The position numbers and the translations under genes are program-made. From contig NW_026515449.1 of NCBI RefSeq assembly GCF_014898815.1, positions 17,020 to 81,019 of the forward strand: a stretch of 64,000 bases of DNA, given 5' to 3'. Under the pieces are notes generated by a model. That model made no database searches, had not been told where the DNA came from, and saw only the letters and a program-made list of their open reading frames with translations. This document shows, one piece after another, positions 22,815 to 35,552 of the stretch. This DNA comes from Panonychus citri. Lineage: Eukaryota > Arthropoda > Arachnida > Trombidiformes > Tetranychidae. How positions within the stretch are numbered: the first letter of the stretch is position 1; every line of letters begins with the position of its first letter.

Positions 22815-25152
22815 ATGGTAGACTTTAAAAAGTCAGGCCGCCCTTTTAGGGCCAAGTTCATTCGTTATGGAGCGATCGCTGGGATTTTTGGAACTCTATT
22901 CGCTACCCTCCAACCCTGGGCTATAGAAAAGATAATCAGTTCACAAATGAAAATCGATCCTTGGTGTCTAGCTTACAAGTTCTGGGAAAGAATACCAATA
23001 AAAATTATAAATAAGTTCAATTTATTTAACATTGAAAATCCCGATCAATTCTTGAAAGGAGATAAATTAAAAGTTCGCGAGGTTGGACCTTTCGTATTAT
23101 CGTAAGTTCTCAGTGATTTCATTCATCTGTAAGTAATTAAAGTAAGTTAATTGTTATTTTATTGTTATTAGAGAGCAAAGGTGGAAAGAGGTAATTGGAT
23201 TCGGTGAAAGGACAATCAAATATTACGAGTGCCGTAATTATCAAATTCTGTACGAACAATCAAACGGATCATGGGATCAAGAAATCACTGTTCTTAATCC
23301 ATTTGTAGCTTCAACTGGGGCAATTGTTGGAGATAAATTGGAACAATTAACTCCCATCCCATTGGCTGTCAGTCCTTTCGTCTATTCAGTTGTTTCTGTG
23401 GTTCTATTTGTCCACAGTCAGAACTTTTTCCTTAAAACTACACCTCGAAGTCTTATTACTGGACTTCGAGTTAATCTTCTGGATACAGTGACCACTCTTC
23501 TCAAACCTCTCGAACTGTTGGGCATTATGGCTTCCGATGTATTTCCAACATCAGAATTACCCAATAATTCAATTGGAATTCTTAATAGCCGAAATTTCAC
23601 CCGATTAGGACCTCTAGAAATTTACACAGGTATCGAAGTGCCAAAGGAAATGTATACAAGTACAATTGCATTTAGAAACGAAAGGTAATCTAAATGAGTC
23701 ACAATTAAAATTCGATTGATTTTTGATTACTTCGATAATTAGTAATTTAACTCTTTAAAATTCTGATCGATTAACAATTCTAGCAATTGTTTCATAATTC
23801 ACTTGCATTCAAAGGTATAAACTAGAATTAAATTTAGATTGGAAATCGATTGTTTTTGAATAAGAAAAAAAGTTGATCATTAATTTGAAACGAATATTGA
23901 ATTTTCATATCAAATTAAGATAAGAACTTGAATCATGGGCTCGAATTAATAGTTAATGATCTTGAAGTTCTCACTTGGAAATTAAAATGCAATTGTTTCA
24001 ACTTTCATGAGAAAAAATTAAATAATCATAATTGTTAAATCTTTCATCAGATCAATGGATCGATGGACTGGCTCTGAATGTAATACCCCCAAGGGGACTG
24101 ATGGAATCCAATTTCAACCCTTAATTGCAAGGAAAACTAAATTAACTGTGTTCATCTCTGACATTTACAGGTAAGTTAGACTGTCCACGAATTGATCAGC
24201 TAATTTAAACTATTAATATTCAAAAACTTTTAGATCATTGGATTTAACTCATGTTGGGGATTCTGATTATTTCGGGATTCCCGGATTTAAATATGTTCTT
24301 GGACCCGAAGTATTTGACCCTCCGAGTGTTAATCCAGCCAATGGATGTTATTGTGTCCATACAAGGAAAAAGAAATCACGATGTGAACACTATGGTCTCC
24401 TTGATTGTACCGGTGGATTTTCTGGGCCTCCGATCATAATAACTAGGCCACATTTTCTCGACACAGATTCAGAAATTCAGGGACAGGTTGACGGTTTATC
24501 GCCAGATCCAGAGAAACATGAATTCTACTTATTAGTTCAGCCTGATATTGGAATACCAATATCGGGTGCAGGTCGATTACAGTTCAACCTTAGAGTTGAA
24601 CGGGTTCCATTTCTTCGTGGTTTTAACAATATCCGTGACACAATTGTTCCTTTGGGGTGGATCGAAATATCAAGTACATTGGATGGATTTTTATTTTATC
24701 TACTCAAGGTTGGTCTCATTTTAGCTCCAAAGGTCATCTTATCGGTTTTCTATCTCGTCGCTATCGGTGGTTGGGCAGCTTTTATCGGTGGACTTATATA
24801 CCTTCTCGTTCGTAAGCTCAGGAAGGTAAACTCATTAATTTTCCATTTTCACTATAAGTGATTTGCTAATTCATTTATCTCGTTAGTAACATTACTATTT
24901 ATTCATTTTAATTTACAGTCAAGTGCAAGTGTTAGTAAAATTGGAAATGTCGATAAATTGTCATCAATGGAAAAGGAGTCAATTAAAGTTCATCCATTGG
25001 AAATATCTCTGAATCAACAGTTTTTTAGAAATAGAGCTACCGTGGTTCCCGTTGATTATGGTAAATCGTCGATCATCAAATTCCACCAATTTCCGCTACG
25101 ATTGAATCAAAATGGACAATTCGATCAACTTTTATTCACCACCAAAAGTTGA
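22815..25152 (+). CDS. CD36/SCARB-family scavenger-receptor-like protein, intact copy 2, 5 exons, 581 aa
   Basis: Exons 22815-23101, 23172-23684, 24051-24170, 24234-24825 and 24919-25152 join in phase. An N-terminal basic tail leads into TM1 (residues ~16-35). The ectodomain has family motifs: FNLFNIENPDQFL, VREVGPFVLS, FFLKTTPRSL, PECN/SECNTPKGTDG-type Cys, CYCVHTRKKKSRC, DCTGG, ITRPHFLD, GLSPDPEKHEFYLLVQPD and GRLQFNLRVERVPF. TM2 lies at about 460-500. The cytosolic tail is only ~80 residues, ending FDQLLFTTKS. CD36-family proteins bind and move lipids at membranes. It is the upstream member of the second receptor-silk unit, about 800 bp before S3. The start was chosen to match copy 1. Confidence 0.92.
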
Positions 25153-25778
25153 AACACAAAGAAGAGATCTGGAAGCCTTTCCTAGGCTCGTTTGCGCATG
25201 AAAAAGTTCTGAGAAATTCATCAAAGGATTGAGGTTAAAATGATTCAGTGATTAAGATAGATGATGATAAAAATTCAATGGGATTGGACTTTTAAGAAAT
25301 TTTCATCGTTACGAATATTAAATAGACCCCGATAGGAAAGAATTAGTCTAAATTTGGACTAACCTCCAATCTACAGCCACGAAAAATGAAATATCGCGCA
25401 TAGAGAAACACTTTTTAATTGTGATAACTTTTCTCTTTTACTTTCCACTTTAATCAATCCAATTTTCGTTAAATTATCTCCTCATTAATATTTTGTTATT
25501 GTTTTGTTTTCTTCTAATTTTGATCTCTTGTACTACTTGTCACTTACTTGGAATTGAAGTTACCAGACAATTATTTTGGTTGTATTTCCTTTTAAAATTA
25601 AACATTCAGAGAACAGTTTCCGTTTTCATTTGGTTGTAAATTCAATTTACAAACAACCTAAACTTGATAAAAAGTAGACGAAACTGTTTATCACTGAGTA
25701 TATTATCAGCTTGATATCTTTTGGTGATTTTTTGATGATCCCAATTATCATAGAGATAATCTAATTATGTTTTAGTTT
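25153..25778. other. 3' flank of CD36 copy 2, upstream of silk S3
   Basis: AT-rich spacer homologous to 19590-20030 after copy 1 (TTATCACTGAGTATNTTATCAGCTTGATATC-like words in both). No gene. Confidence 0.5.
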
Positions 25779-25948
25779 ATTCAGGTAACTTTATCGAGGG
25801 TAAAACAACACGTTGACATTGAAAGAAAATCACATAAAAGGTTGAATCATTTGAAGGGAAAATCATAGTTAAATTAAATCTTCGTCTGAATAAGTGAACG
25901 TTTCTAACAGTTAAATTTAAATTTAAAGTGTTAATTACGATTAAAACG
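25779..25948 (+). promoter_or_regulatory. Silk-gene 5' module of S3
   Basis: TTCAGGTAACTTTAT at 25780-25794, TATA box ATAAAAGG at 25834-25841, leader with GAATAAGTGAACGTTTCTAA before ATG at 25949. Intact, although the gene it serves is broken. Confidence 0.7.
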
Positions 25949-26300
25949 ATGAGTTTCAATCAATTTATGGCCTTTAATCTTTTCGCTCACCACTATCTTC
26001 ATGATTCTCATGTCATCTTTATTGAACCAGGCTCCTGTTTCTGGTGCTGGTTTTGGTGACAATAAACCTGGATATCGAAATCCTAGAGCAACTAATGGTT
26101 CTTTATCAAGTGTTTCTTCAGCAGTGAATAGCCTCCAATCAATTGATAATGGAATTAATTCAAAAAGTTCCACCAATGCTATCAGTTCCGTTTCTTCAGA
26201 TGCAGCATCTAATCATAATTTGAGACTTAGAGAATTGAGTGCGTTGGTTCACGTATTGGGTAGCTCACAAATCGGATATGTAGATTCATCTCAGATCTAA
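25949..26300 (+). pseudogene. Silk gene S3, frameshifted and shortened
   Basis: The start MSFNQFMAFNLF is followed by a frameshift at about 25978-25983 (two bases missing relative to TTTCTTTTCG of S5), giving an early stop. In the other frame the sequence continues as the silk signal region (MSSLLNQAPVSGAGF), a very short Gly part, and a decayed C-terminal domain in which SSVSSAVNSLQSI and ELSALVHVLGSSQIGYVD can still be read, ending at 26300. Probably not functional. Confidence 0.82.
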
Positions 26301-26902
26301 ATCCATAGCAGGATATGTAGATCCAATAGCGAGCCAGTCTAGGAATATAATTACACAAGCAATGGATAGCACAGTACAATAATGAACTGATGTTTCCCAA
26401 TCAACAGAAATTTTTTTCATGAAGCAAAATGAAGTTGTAATGATTCATTTTTGAATCAGGAAATTTTTTTTCTTGAATCATTTTGGTTCAAAATTTTTTT
26501 TGAATCAAAATGGTTTCATTAGATTCAATTTTGATTGCAATTAAACTCACGATTTTGATAAAGTTCAAATATCGCGGATATTTTCCGATTTTCAAAAAAC
26601 GCGCAACTTGAAAATGGAAAAATTCAAACATATGTTGATTATTTTTCTTTGAGAAAATTTGATCTTATTCTTAAATTGTCAACAAAAATTTATTTGATAT
26701 TGTGAATTTGATTTCTCTTTGAGATCTGAAAGAATAAGATTTCGGTTTTGTTTGAAATATTGGAAATGTCTAATATTTTGGATAAAAAAGTAAATTTTCA
26801 AAAAAGATTTGCAATTGTGTTGTGTGGGTAGAAAATTTTAAGATCTGGATAATTTTGACTAAATAAAAAGTGCGTTATAAAGATGAATTAGGATTTAGGA
26901 AT

Positions 26903-27390
26903 CTAATTCCAATCCATTTGTGGTGTTTCTTGGCTGAAATCCATGATGCTTTCTTGAGAGAGAATTATTTGAGATTCAGAATCCTGTGAATTTGTGATAG
27001 TTGATCTAGAATCATCATCTTCAAATGGCTTTTTTCTTTCAGTGAGCTTTTCAACGCTTTCTAAATCAGATTCTTGATCTCTTTCACTTTTATCACCATC
27101 ATTACTAGAATTCTCGTCATCAGGATTTTCGTTTGTTGATTCTTGATCAGATTCATGATTTTCAATGTTGACCAAATTCTCAGGACTTTTAGTGTCAGTA
27201 ACAAATTGCTTGAATTTAAGTTTGAATGGGCCGGGTTCTGATTCAAATGTAACATTAAAAAGTACTGAAAGAGATGATGAGAAATGGACATTAGTCAAAA
27301 TGAAATGAATCACATACGAATTTTGATTTTCTACTTACTTGTTGATTTATATCCATTTTCTTGGTTTGTTGAATTGAAATTTAGTTCCAT
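26903..27390 (-). CDS. Transposon-borne small acidic protein, 2 exons, 137 aa
   Basis: Exon 1 is 27390-27339 (MELNFNSTNQENGYKST), the intron has GTAAGTAG...CTCTTTCAG ends, and exon 2 is 27264-26903. The C-terminal two thirds are rich in Asp/Glu/Ser/Asn (ESDQESTNENPDDENSS), ending QETPQMDWN. It lies downstream of the transposase on the same strand, within the element. I do not recognise it; it could be an accessory transposition protein or a downstream exon set of the transposase transcript. Confidence 0.5.
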
Positions 27391-27759
27391 TTCGATGATT
27401 AGATTCGATATATGAGGATTAAAAAGAAAGTAAATTGATAGGAGAATAGATTTGAATGGAGCCGATTAATAGCTTTTTGACAATTTCACGGGTTTGCACT
27501 TGAACGAATTGAAATTCAATATTAATTTGATTTTTTGATCATAAATTGGGGTAAAACTTGATTATTGTAGTTGTTCACTTGTTTAAAAATCAGAAATAAA
27601 AAAAATTGTTGATAAAAATCGGAGAAATTTTCACGAAAAAGTAGAAAAAAGATCACTTTCTGGAGCTTGATCTGAATAGAAAAGAAAAGAGAACAATTAA
27701 TATTCGATTTAGAATTTTTGGCTTATTCATACTTACAATAGCTTCCAAAGTGATTTTCT

Positions 27760-30193
27760 TTACTTGTTCATGAGAAATTGATCAACAAGAAAATTTCGAT
27801 GATATTTATAATGGAAATTTGTACTTTCAATGAAAATAGATTTAGAGATAATCTCCGATGTTGGAATGATAGAGTTGATTGAATCGTTCAGAAAACTATT
27901 CTTAATCTCTTTAATATGGTCGAGAATGAACGAAAACGAGCCAGATACTCCTTTGAATGATTGTTTTATCGGAGAAACTTGAATTTTCTGACCACACAAC
28001 AAAAATTCATTGGCGTTGTGCTTAACGATATATTCTACAGATACATAATCCCCACTGGAACTTTTCACTGTAGAATCGTCTCTTTGTTTATCTCGACAAT
28101 ATCCTCTTGAAGAATACCTGATTCCATTGATAGACATTGTTTGACAAAATTGAGCATCTGATTCAAAATGAAATCCAGTAGATTCATTCATCATCTGAAG
28201 GATATTTTCAGCTCTTTGGGAATCAATATTTTGTCTCTTGAATGTGATGTGAATGTGATCCTTGTTATCCATATCAGCCATTCCAAAGTCTTTTCTTTCT
28301 TTTGTTGACAAGTTCCAATTTTCAGCTTGACTTTCCAATAACTCCGAATACTTGAAGTCACTGATGAATGTTCGAACCAAACTTGGTGCTATATTTGATG
28401 AACGTCTGACTTTCTCTTTTAATATTCCCATGTAACTTTCTAAAGGATATGAAGAAACATTTCCGCATGGACCAAGATTTTCTAATGAGTCTGGAAGGTG
28501 AGACAGAATATGTAAATTATATGTTAACACTTTTGGTCCATAAAACTCCACCAGTCCTTGCTGAAATTCTTCAATGAGATTTTTCAATTCTTCGAGCTTT
28601 TCATGAGAAATTGTTCCACCATGAGCTTGATTATAAATTCTGATGAGACAAGAAAGATTTTGTAAGACTCTAGGTTTGAGTAATCCTCTCAATGTAGAGT
28701 ATGAATAATACACAAGAAAGTTTTCATATTCAGCGGATTTCCAAAATTTTATCTGATCCAGATCTCTTGGAATTCGATTAACCTCTGAAGGAACTGAAAT
28801 TTGGACTAGTCTCTGAGAAAGTTCTATTTTGAAAGTCGTTTTGTTGAAATTCTGCTCATAAATATCTGATCCTCCATCTCCAAGCCAACATCTTAGCAAT
28901 AATCCTCGAAAAATACCCAATATAATGCAATGCATTGGTTCGACCGATATTCCATTGACTATATCGAAATCGTTCAGGATCATTAATGGAGTTGCCAATC
29001 AATCCTCTAAATCGAGGTAAACTTTCTTCTTGGTCACCTTGTGATAGAAAATCTCGATAAGAAATGAAATCTTCTTTCTTCCGTCTAAGATCTTGAATCT
29101 CATCACGTTGAAGATTTGGGAAAACTCTCGCATTATTAGCCGATGAAGCTGTAATCAGGCACCAATCGCAACCATTCAAGTGGTTAAATTGCCTAACACT
29201 TCGTAGATATGCTCTCATAGGAGCATCTGCGATAACACAAACAACATGAAAAGTCGCTTTCAAATGTAGATTATCAGATTTTGAAAACCAAGTCACACAG
29301 TTATTTGAAAGGCTATTCAGCTCTTTGCAAATAGGATTCAGATAAATTTCGACACTTGGTTTGGTTTTTCCAACAAACAATCCAATTAGATAAAAGTGTT
29401 TCTTCCGATATAAAGGTTTCAAATCGTTAATAGAAGCGAAAATAGGAAATATTTTGATACTTGAAGAATTTCCTGCTACCACTTCATCTGAATGGAGTGT
29501 AAGTGTGAATCTTTTCACAGAATTACCACAATGTCCAGTTTTTATCTTTTTAGCTTGAAGTTCATTGGATACATCATTACAAACATCTTCTTCTCGTGTT
29601 TCTTGCCAGAATGATTGTTTCATTGTTGGAAGATGTGTTTCTAACTGAGGACGTAAAGGCAAGTGAAGAAAATATTTGTTTTCTTTCAATTGAGGAATTA
29701 TTTCTTTTCCATCACAGTTGAATGGCTGATAGCCTTTTGGTTCTCCATTGAAAGGTCCATGTGCGTGGTTTTTTTCACACAAAATGTAGACAGAAACATC
29801 ACAAGTTTTTGTTCGCTTTTCCCAAAAATAACGCAAGTTCGGTAAAAGAACTGGATCTTCTGAATATCTTCGATTGAAATTGTTGATGAGGTTCACCATT
29901 TGCTCGGCTGTGGTTAAATTTAAGCCAACATGAGACAGCATGGACGAAAAAAACACTTCAATATAGTTTCTCAGCGAGGGTGATTGGTAAATTCTCGTAG
30001 TGGGAATCTGATCATGTCGATTCTGAGCACCAGAATCATTTTCAGAATCACATGAAGGTTCATCTTGAACATTAGGTTGAACACAATCTGTCTCAACACT
30101 GCTGAGATTTGGCAAATTTTGTATGTAGTTTTGTTGGTATTGATTAAAGTTGAGCCGCAATTGACGATTTCTTGTTCTTTTGGACTTAATCAT
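27760..30193 (-). pseudogene. tnp2-type (Transposase_21-like) transposase, frameshifted
   Basis: Two overlapping minus-strand frames, 30193-28856 and 28998-27760, together cover one tnp2-like protein of about 800 residues. The upstream part has the family motifs VCVIADAPMRAYL (first acidic residue) and FNHLNGCDWCLI (CxxC finger). The downstream part has NDFDIVNGISVEPMHCIILG, KFWKSAEYENFLVYYS and the C-terminal region. The reading frame changes by one near 28975-28998 (GGCAACTCCATTAATGATCC), with no splice sites there, so the copy is broken unless the base call is wrong. The second motif reads VEPMHC where D-x-M-H is usual (family knowledge). Confidence 0.82.
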
Positions 30194-30605
30194 TTTTATA
30201 ATCAATAACAATTAATTATCAATCACAATTATAAATATTAATAAACAAATTTTCATTTAGAAAACTAAATTAATTAATGACAATTTTCTGTTTAAACAGA
30301 AGCGAGAATGAACACCTGTTGCTTACTAAAGAGAATAGAATTTATTTTAAATTCTATTCTTTTTTGTTTCCATAGCAACAATAGAATATCAAAGTCACAT
30401 GACAAACACGTTTATTCTATTCTCTTCTGTTGTCTTAGTTACTTCTTTATCTTTGACAGATAATGTTATCAATCGGAAAAGGAAGAAGATTTTAATCAGT
30501 TTTTTTAATTTTCTTTGTAAATTGTTGTTTTAAATGAATCAATCTTAATTTCATGTGTGTATTAGTTACAACAACACCTTTATTACTGAAATTCAGTGAA
30601 TTTTT
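30194..30605. promoter_or_regulatory. Divergent promoter inside the transposon with repeated AGAATAGAATT sites
   Basis: Between transposase (-) and BEN-like gene T2 (+). A palindrome, AGAATAGAATTTA at 30332-30344 and its complement at 30348-30360, is followed by further ATAGAATAT (~30381) and TTTATTCTATTCTC (~30411) copies. These could be binding sites of an element-encoded DNA-binding protein. Confidence 0.5.
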
Positions 30606-33192
30606 ATGGACATTGTGTCGAGAATCAAACATTCAACAATTTTGTTACAATCTACAAAAAAACGCTCCAGAAACCCAAAGAAAATCTTCAATCAACCGAC
30701 ACTTATTGCTACAATGTTGTCTTTAAAAGAAAATGAAAAAGTGGTAATCGCTGCGGCTAGAGTGAAAGATTCACTTGTTGGTGAACAAGTGATACCATTT
30801 TGCTTCAAAAGTCATCGTGATTTGATTCCAGTGGATATCAAACCATGTAAACTTTCACCGAAAAATACAGTTGTCATTATGCTTGAGAATCTGAAACCAA
30901 TTGATGCGATGATTATTGCCGTAGGAGGTAAGTTTGATTTCTCTCTCAAAGATCAATTTCAAACATTCTTTTCTTTTTCTTACAGAGGATTCGAAGGAAA
31001 TTGATAATTTGTACAAACAATTTCTACAGAAAACAAAGAGCTTGAAAGCTCAAAAGAAGATAGTTATTTGGTTGACATCAGAAAAAATCAAATTCGCGCG
31101 GACTAATACTCCAGGATTATCTTGTATTTCAAGAATCGATTTCGAACAATTTATCAAAAAAGCTGGAAGAGAAAAGCCAAAAAAGAATCAAACATCGACT
31201 CCAATTCGTGATGAAAGTGATATTGTAACCATTGATTCTGAGAATGATGATGAAGCAACCGATCAAGCTAGTAAACCAGGACCCTCAGATTCTAGATTTC
31301 AACTAATCAAAGTTGAAAGGGAATACAAACCGAATCTTCATCATTTAAGATCAATTTCCGCTGAATTAAATGAAGCTTCTAAATACCAAGCATCATTAAC
31401 AAACATCAGAAATTTTCAGGTTACAGTCTCTAGAGCTTTTGATATTCTTGTCAGCTACCTTGAAGTTGTAAATTGTTCTGAATCTTTGGTTCCACCGAAT
31501 ATGAGAGTCATTGAAAAACCGGACAACTATTTCATACCGGCTTTTGACAGAACCTATGAAAGTGGTCGACTAACCTACATTGAAGGATTGCTTCCCGTTT
31601 CAACAAAGAAATATAAAAATGCAATGAAATCCTTGCCATCAAAGCTTAAAGAGTTGGAACCGACTCTGATTCTGACTACAATTGTGAAATTTACATTTCC
31701 ACCACACTGGATAATAGATGTTACTCTGAGAGGAACCTCAGATAAAAAAGCATTAGTGAATATTTGGAATCACCACAATCCAATTGCTAATCCATGTGAA
31801 GGAACTTTCGAAAATGTTCTAGGAGTTACTCGACTTCGTGCTCTTTTAGGTGAGTTTTCTAATTTTTTTTGAAGAAAAGATTCTTAAGAATATTCTAATT
31901 TATTTATTACAGATCATTCTGTCCGAAAGAGTGGACGTTTATCTTATGATGTTGTAGCTGAAAAAGCTCTGCATAATCATATTGCTAAATCAATGCATTA
32001 TGTTCGAACACAATTAGCTGTGAAAGTTTCGCGAAAAGATTCAAAGTATTATGGCGCCAGTTTCTCAGATGATTTTGATGAGGAAAACGATTTTCTCTCC
32101 ACTGCTACTGATAATGACTCAGCTTTCCTATCTGATCAACCTGATCCTGATGATAGTATCAGAGTCACAAGAAAAAGAGCTCGACTTCATGGATTGAGTC
32201 CATTCAATCCATTAGATACATTTCCTGATGAAAATGATAGCGATGAAAGCTCAGCTAAAGCACTTCAAGAGACTTATCCAAGTGAAACAGTGTCAAGAAA
32301 TGATTCTGCGCGAAGTCATGAAGCTGCAGAAAATGATAAAGCTGAGAGCTCACAAATTTCATACACTCAAAATGATGAAAAGGCGACTGGAAATGATAAA
32401 TCTTCTGGAAAGAGATCTGTGTCTTCTTGGGAAACTTATCGCAACAAAAAAATCAAATCTACTATGGATGCTATAAGGTCAATCAGTATTCCTCAAGCGA
32501 TCCAAGAATCTGATGATAATAGTTCTTCTGTTTATCAAAGCTTCAACCCTTATGTGAAATTGGCATCGATTGATAATACAAATGTAGTCTGCGCAGGTGA
32601 AACTCTTGTTTCTACTAAAAATGTTCAGAATCCAATTATTCTTGACTCTACTGAATCTCGAATAAATGATCAGGAATCAACCAAGGTAAATTCTATTGTT
32701 GGACGTGATTCAGATGTAACTGAGTTGTCTCTTCACCAGGAAAATGAATCAACATTAGATCAAGAAACTGATGATTGTCAATCTATTGACACTGAGATCA
32801 GAAGTGGAACTCTACCAATGACACAAGCATTAAATACTTTAAATGCAATTGACGAGACTTCGAACAGTTTCAGCATTGGACAATCAATTCAAGATCCTGG
32901 AGAAATTGAAATGGAGGAAGGTCAACGAGGAATAGATGATGATCCAAAAGATATTGATGAAAGCCAATTGGAAACGTCATTTCAATTACTTGAAAAAAAT
33001 CGCATAGATTCTGAGGAAATGGATCAAGATCAATCTATCAGTGAAAATATAGCGATGGCTGATTCCGATGGAAAAGAAACTCAAGTGGATCTTGGAGCAT
33101 TATTCGCACAAAATCCAAATGCTGCTCTGATTTACCTCAAAGAAAATAACCTTCTTGAATCCTACATGGCTAAAATCTCTGAAAATAAGTAG
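30606..33192 (+). CDS. Transposon-borne BEN-like protein T2, 3 exons, 821 aa
   Basis: Exons 30606-30927, 30986-31849 and 31913-33192 join in phase. The N-terminal ~110 residues (NEKVVIAAARVKDSLVGEQV, VVIMLENLKPIDAMIIAVG) look like a compact globular domain. A middle region around residues 340-440 (NPCEGTFENVLGVTRLRALL then DHSVRKSGRLSYDVV) resembles the helical BEN fold. The C-terminal half is acidic and Ser-rich. The exon pattern and the block at the second intron (LL|DH..RKS) recur in T3, so the two are paralogues. Its role is not known; a DNA-binding accessory factor of the transposon is plausible. Confidence 0.65.
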
Positions 33193-33613
33193 CTCATTGT
33201 TACTAAGCAACAAAAGTTGTCCTTGAAAGAAATTCATTTCTTTTTTCTTGTTTCCAAGTAAGAAATTTTTCAATTTAATCCAATCATTAACTGGTCACAA
33301 AAATTTATTTTTTTACATTTTCAATCAATCAAACTAACCAATTATTATTGCCGAGAAAAAATTCAAACCAATCAATTTCTTTTTTGTTCAAATCAAATGT
33401 GAATCTCAAAATTAGTTTCCTTCCCCCTAGAATTGGGTTACCTTCAAAAATCAAATAAATAGTCACTTTTTTTTGTTCTAGAAACAGTTCAAATCTAAGT
33501 GAATTTTGTTCTTTTCAATGTACATTTTATCTCTATCTGTGTTGGTTACAATTTCTTTTATTAATTGTTTGTCTAATTGAGTTGAATTGTGTTTGAAACT
33601 TGTAATAATTGAT

Positions 33614-35552
33614 ATGCCCAGTCAAAGAGAAAATGTTTCAGTTTCTGGGAAAAGGTGTTCATCACAATCAAATTCACAAATTGATTCAAGTGTACAAAAA
33701 ATCCGTAAGAAAAGTGCCCGTGCAAGTGTTTCCATCGCTTCTCAACCTTCCACATCAAAAGAAAAAGTAACAAATAATCTTGAAACCGAGATTTCTCAAC
33801 TATCGGCGGCTGATGAATTGAATTCAGAAAAGCAAATTTTCAAAGAGTTGTGCTTAACTCGGAAGCTCGCAAGCGGAAAGGTCTATGGTGTTGTACTTCC
33901 GTTAGTGTTGGATTCTAGTTTGAAGCCATTCAAACAGCCAATTCTGATAAGATTCAATATTGATTTACTCAAAGAATTTGGATTTTCATTACCATTCAAT
34001 GCTTACATGAAAGAGAAAGAAAATTATTTCGAAATCAAATTCCAAGGAACCATTTTCACTGCTCAGATTATCGCTATTGGAGGTGAGTTATTTGATAATT
34101 TTGCTCTAATCGTTTTATTAATTTATACATGACTATTCAGACACTCCTCTAGATGTTAAAACTTGTCTTCGAAAGAATATGAAAGAGAATCCTACTTGGA
34201 GAAAGTTGAATTCAATAATTGGTAATGGTAATGGTGTGATGAATATTGTCCACAAACCCCTCAAGTCTGATACTGATTTTCCATCACAAAAAGTACTCGG
34301 TCCCTCAGCCCTTAAACAAATCTTTGGTTATTGTGAGAGGCAAGAAAAAAACAAAGAACAAATTCAAAAGAAAGGAAATTTACACTCAACGGGTTCTCTT
34401 TCCAAAGAGAAGGAGAATGAGGATTCTAATTGTGGCGATAAAGATCAACAGAGCTCTCATTCTGACGAAAGTTCCAACCATCCTGAATCAATTATGAGAA
34501 ACAACATGAAAAAGCCACTGGAAAGTTGAAATTATTAATGAAAGTCAACAGCCTAAAGTTCAAGTTGATTCTACAGAAACTGAAACAAAGATTGAAAGAT
34601 TGAAAGCAATCATTGAAGAAATCGACAGGAAAAAGATCACGCTTTCAGAAAGAGATACTACAGGATCTTTAATCTTCACAATTATCAAAGCGATTGAATG
34701 TATTGCTGATTCATTAGAGCTTAAGAATACACGATTTGAAAAGTCATCTTATATTGTACCTGAAAAGGATAAAACATATAAAGATCAAGATAAGGTAGTT
34801 CTCTTTCTCTCCTTCTTTTTATATGCTGTTTATACTTATTGGAAAATTTTCTAAAATCTTTCTCAGAATCAAATATTTATAGAAGGAACCATTCAACTTG
34901 ATTTAAGCTCGTACGAGTTTGCCTTGCGAAACTCTCGCCCAGAGCAACCAGCATCTCTTGCTTATCAAATTGTCCATTTTTGTTTCCCAAAGCAATATTA
35001 TTCAGAGGTTACGCTGGGTAAGAAATTCTTGAGCAATAAAGATATCGATCTTATTCTTAAGAAGAGAGAACAAGGAATCAAAGTCAAATTACCTTTACAG
35101 TATGTTTGGGGATTCAAAGATCCATATCAAAAACCCCTAGTAGGAGATTCTGATCAAGATCTTGGACTAGAGAGAATCAGAGCTTTCATAAGTAAGATAT
35201 TGTAGAATCAAAGATATTGTAAAACATTCAAAAATCAAAATAAAATTCTGTTTATTCTGAATTGATTCTAGATCACATTTTCAGAAAATCTGAAATCTTT
35301 CGCTATTCACAAGAAATGGAATATAAAGTCAGGAATCGCATTTCCAAAGAAATAAGTTTCTTGAATTCAAAAAAAGTTTCAAGCAATTCAAGCGACGATG
35401 AATCCCATTCTGAAGAAATTGAAACTAGAAAAGACTCTCAAAGAGAGGAAGATAATTCCCATGGAAAGGACTCTGACGAAAAGATTATTAATGACAAAGA
35501 TTCCGAAACAGATGAAGATGATCCTTGGAATATTTACTGTTTTGATCCATAA
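33614..35552 (+). pseudogene. Transposon-borne BEN-like protein T3, paralogue of T2, frameshifted
   Basis: Exon 1 is 33614-34082 (MPSQRENVSVSG...), splicing after an ATIGG codon block as in T2. Exon 2 starts at 34141 and its frame stops at 34529. The next open frame, one base off, continues through 34528-34795 (ETKIERLKAIIEEIDRKK, coiled-coil-like). Exon 3 is 34867-35191 (FIEGTIQLDLSSYEFAL...SLAYQIVHFCFPKQYYSEVT, the most BEN-like stretch) and exon 4 is 35272-35552 (HIFRKSEIFRYS..., acidic tail). The one-base shift near 34510-34528 has no intron to explain it. Confidence 0.62.

Noticed and set aside
26903..35552. Reading the 26-36 kb block as host genes (nuclear regulators)
   Set aside because: The tnp2 motifs, inverted ends and the interruption of silk flank sequence fit a single mobile element better.
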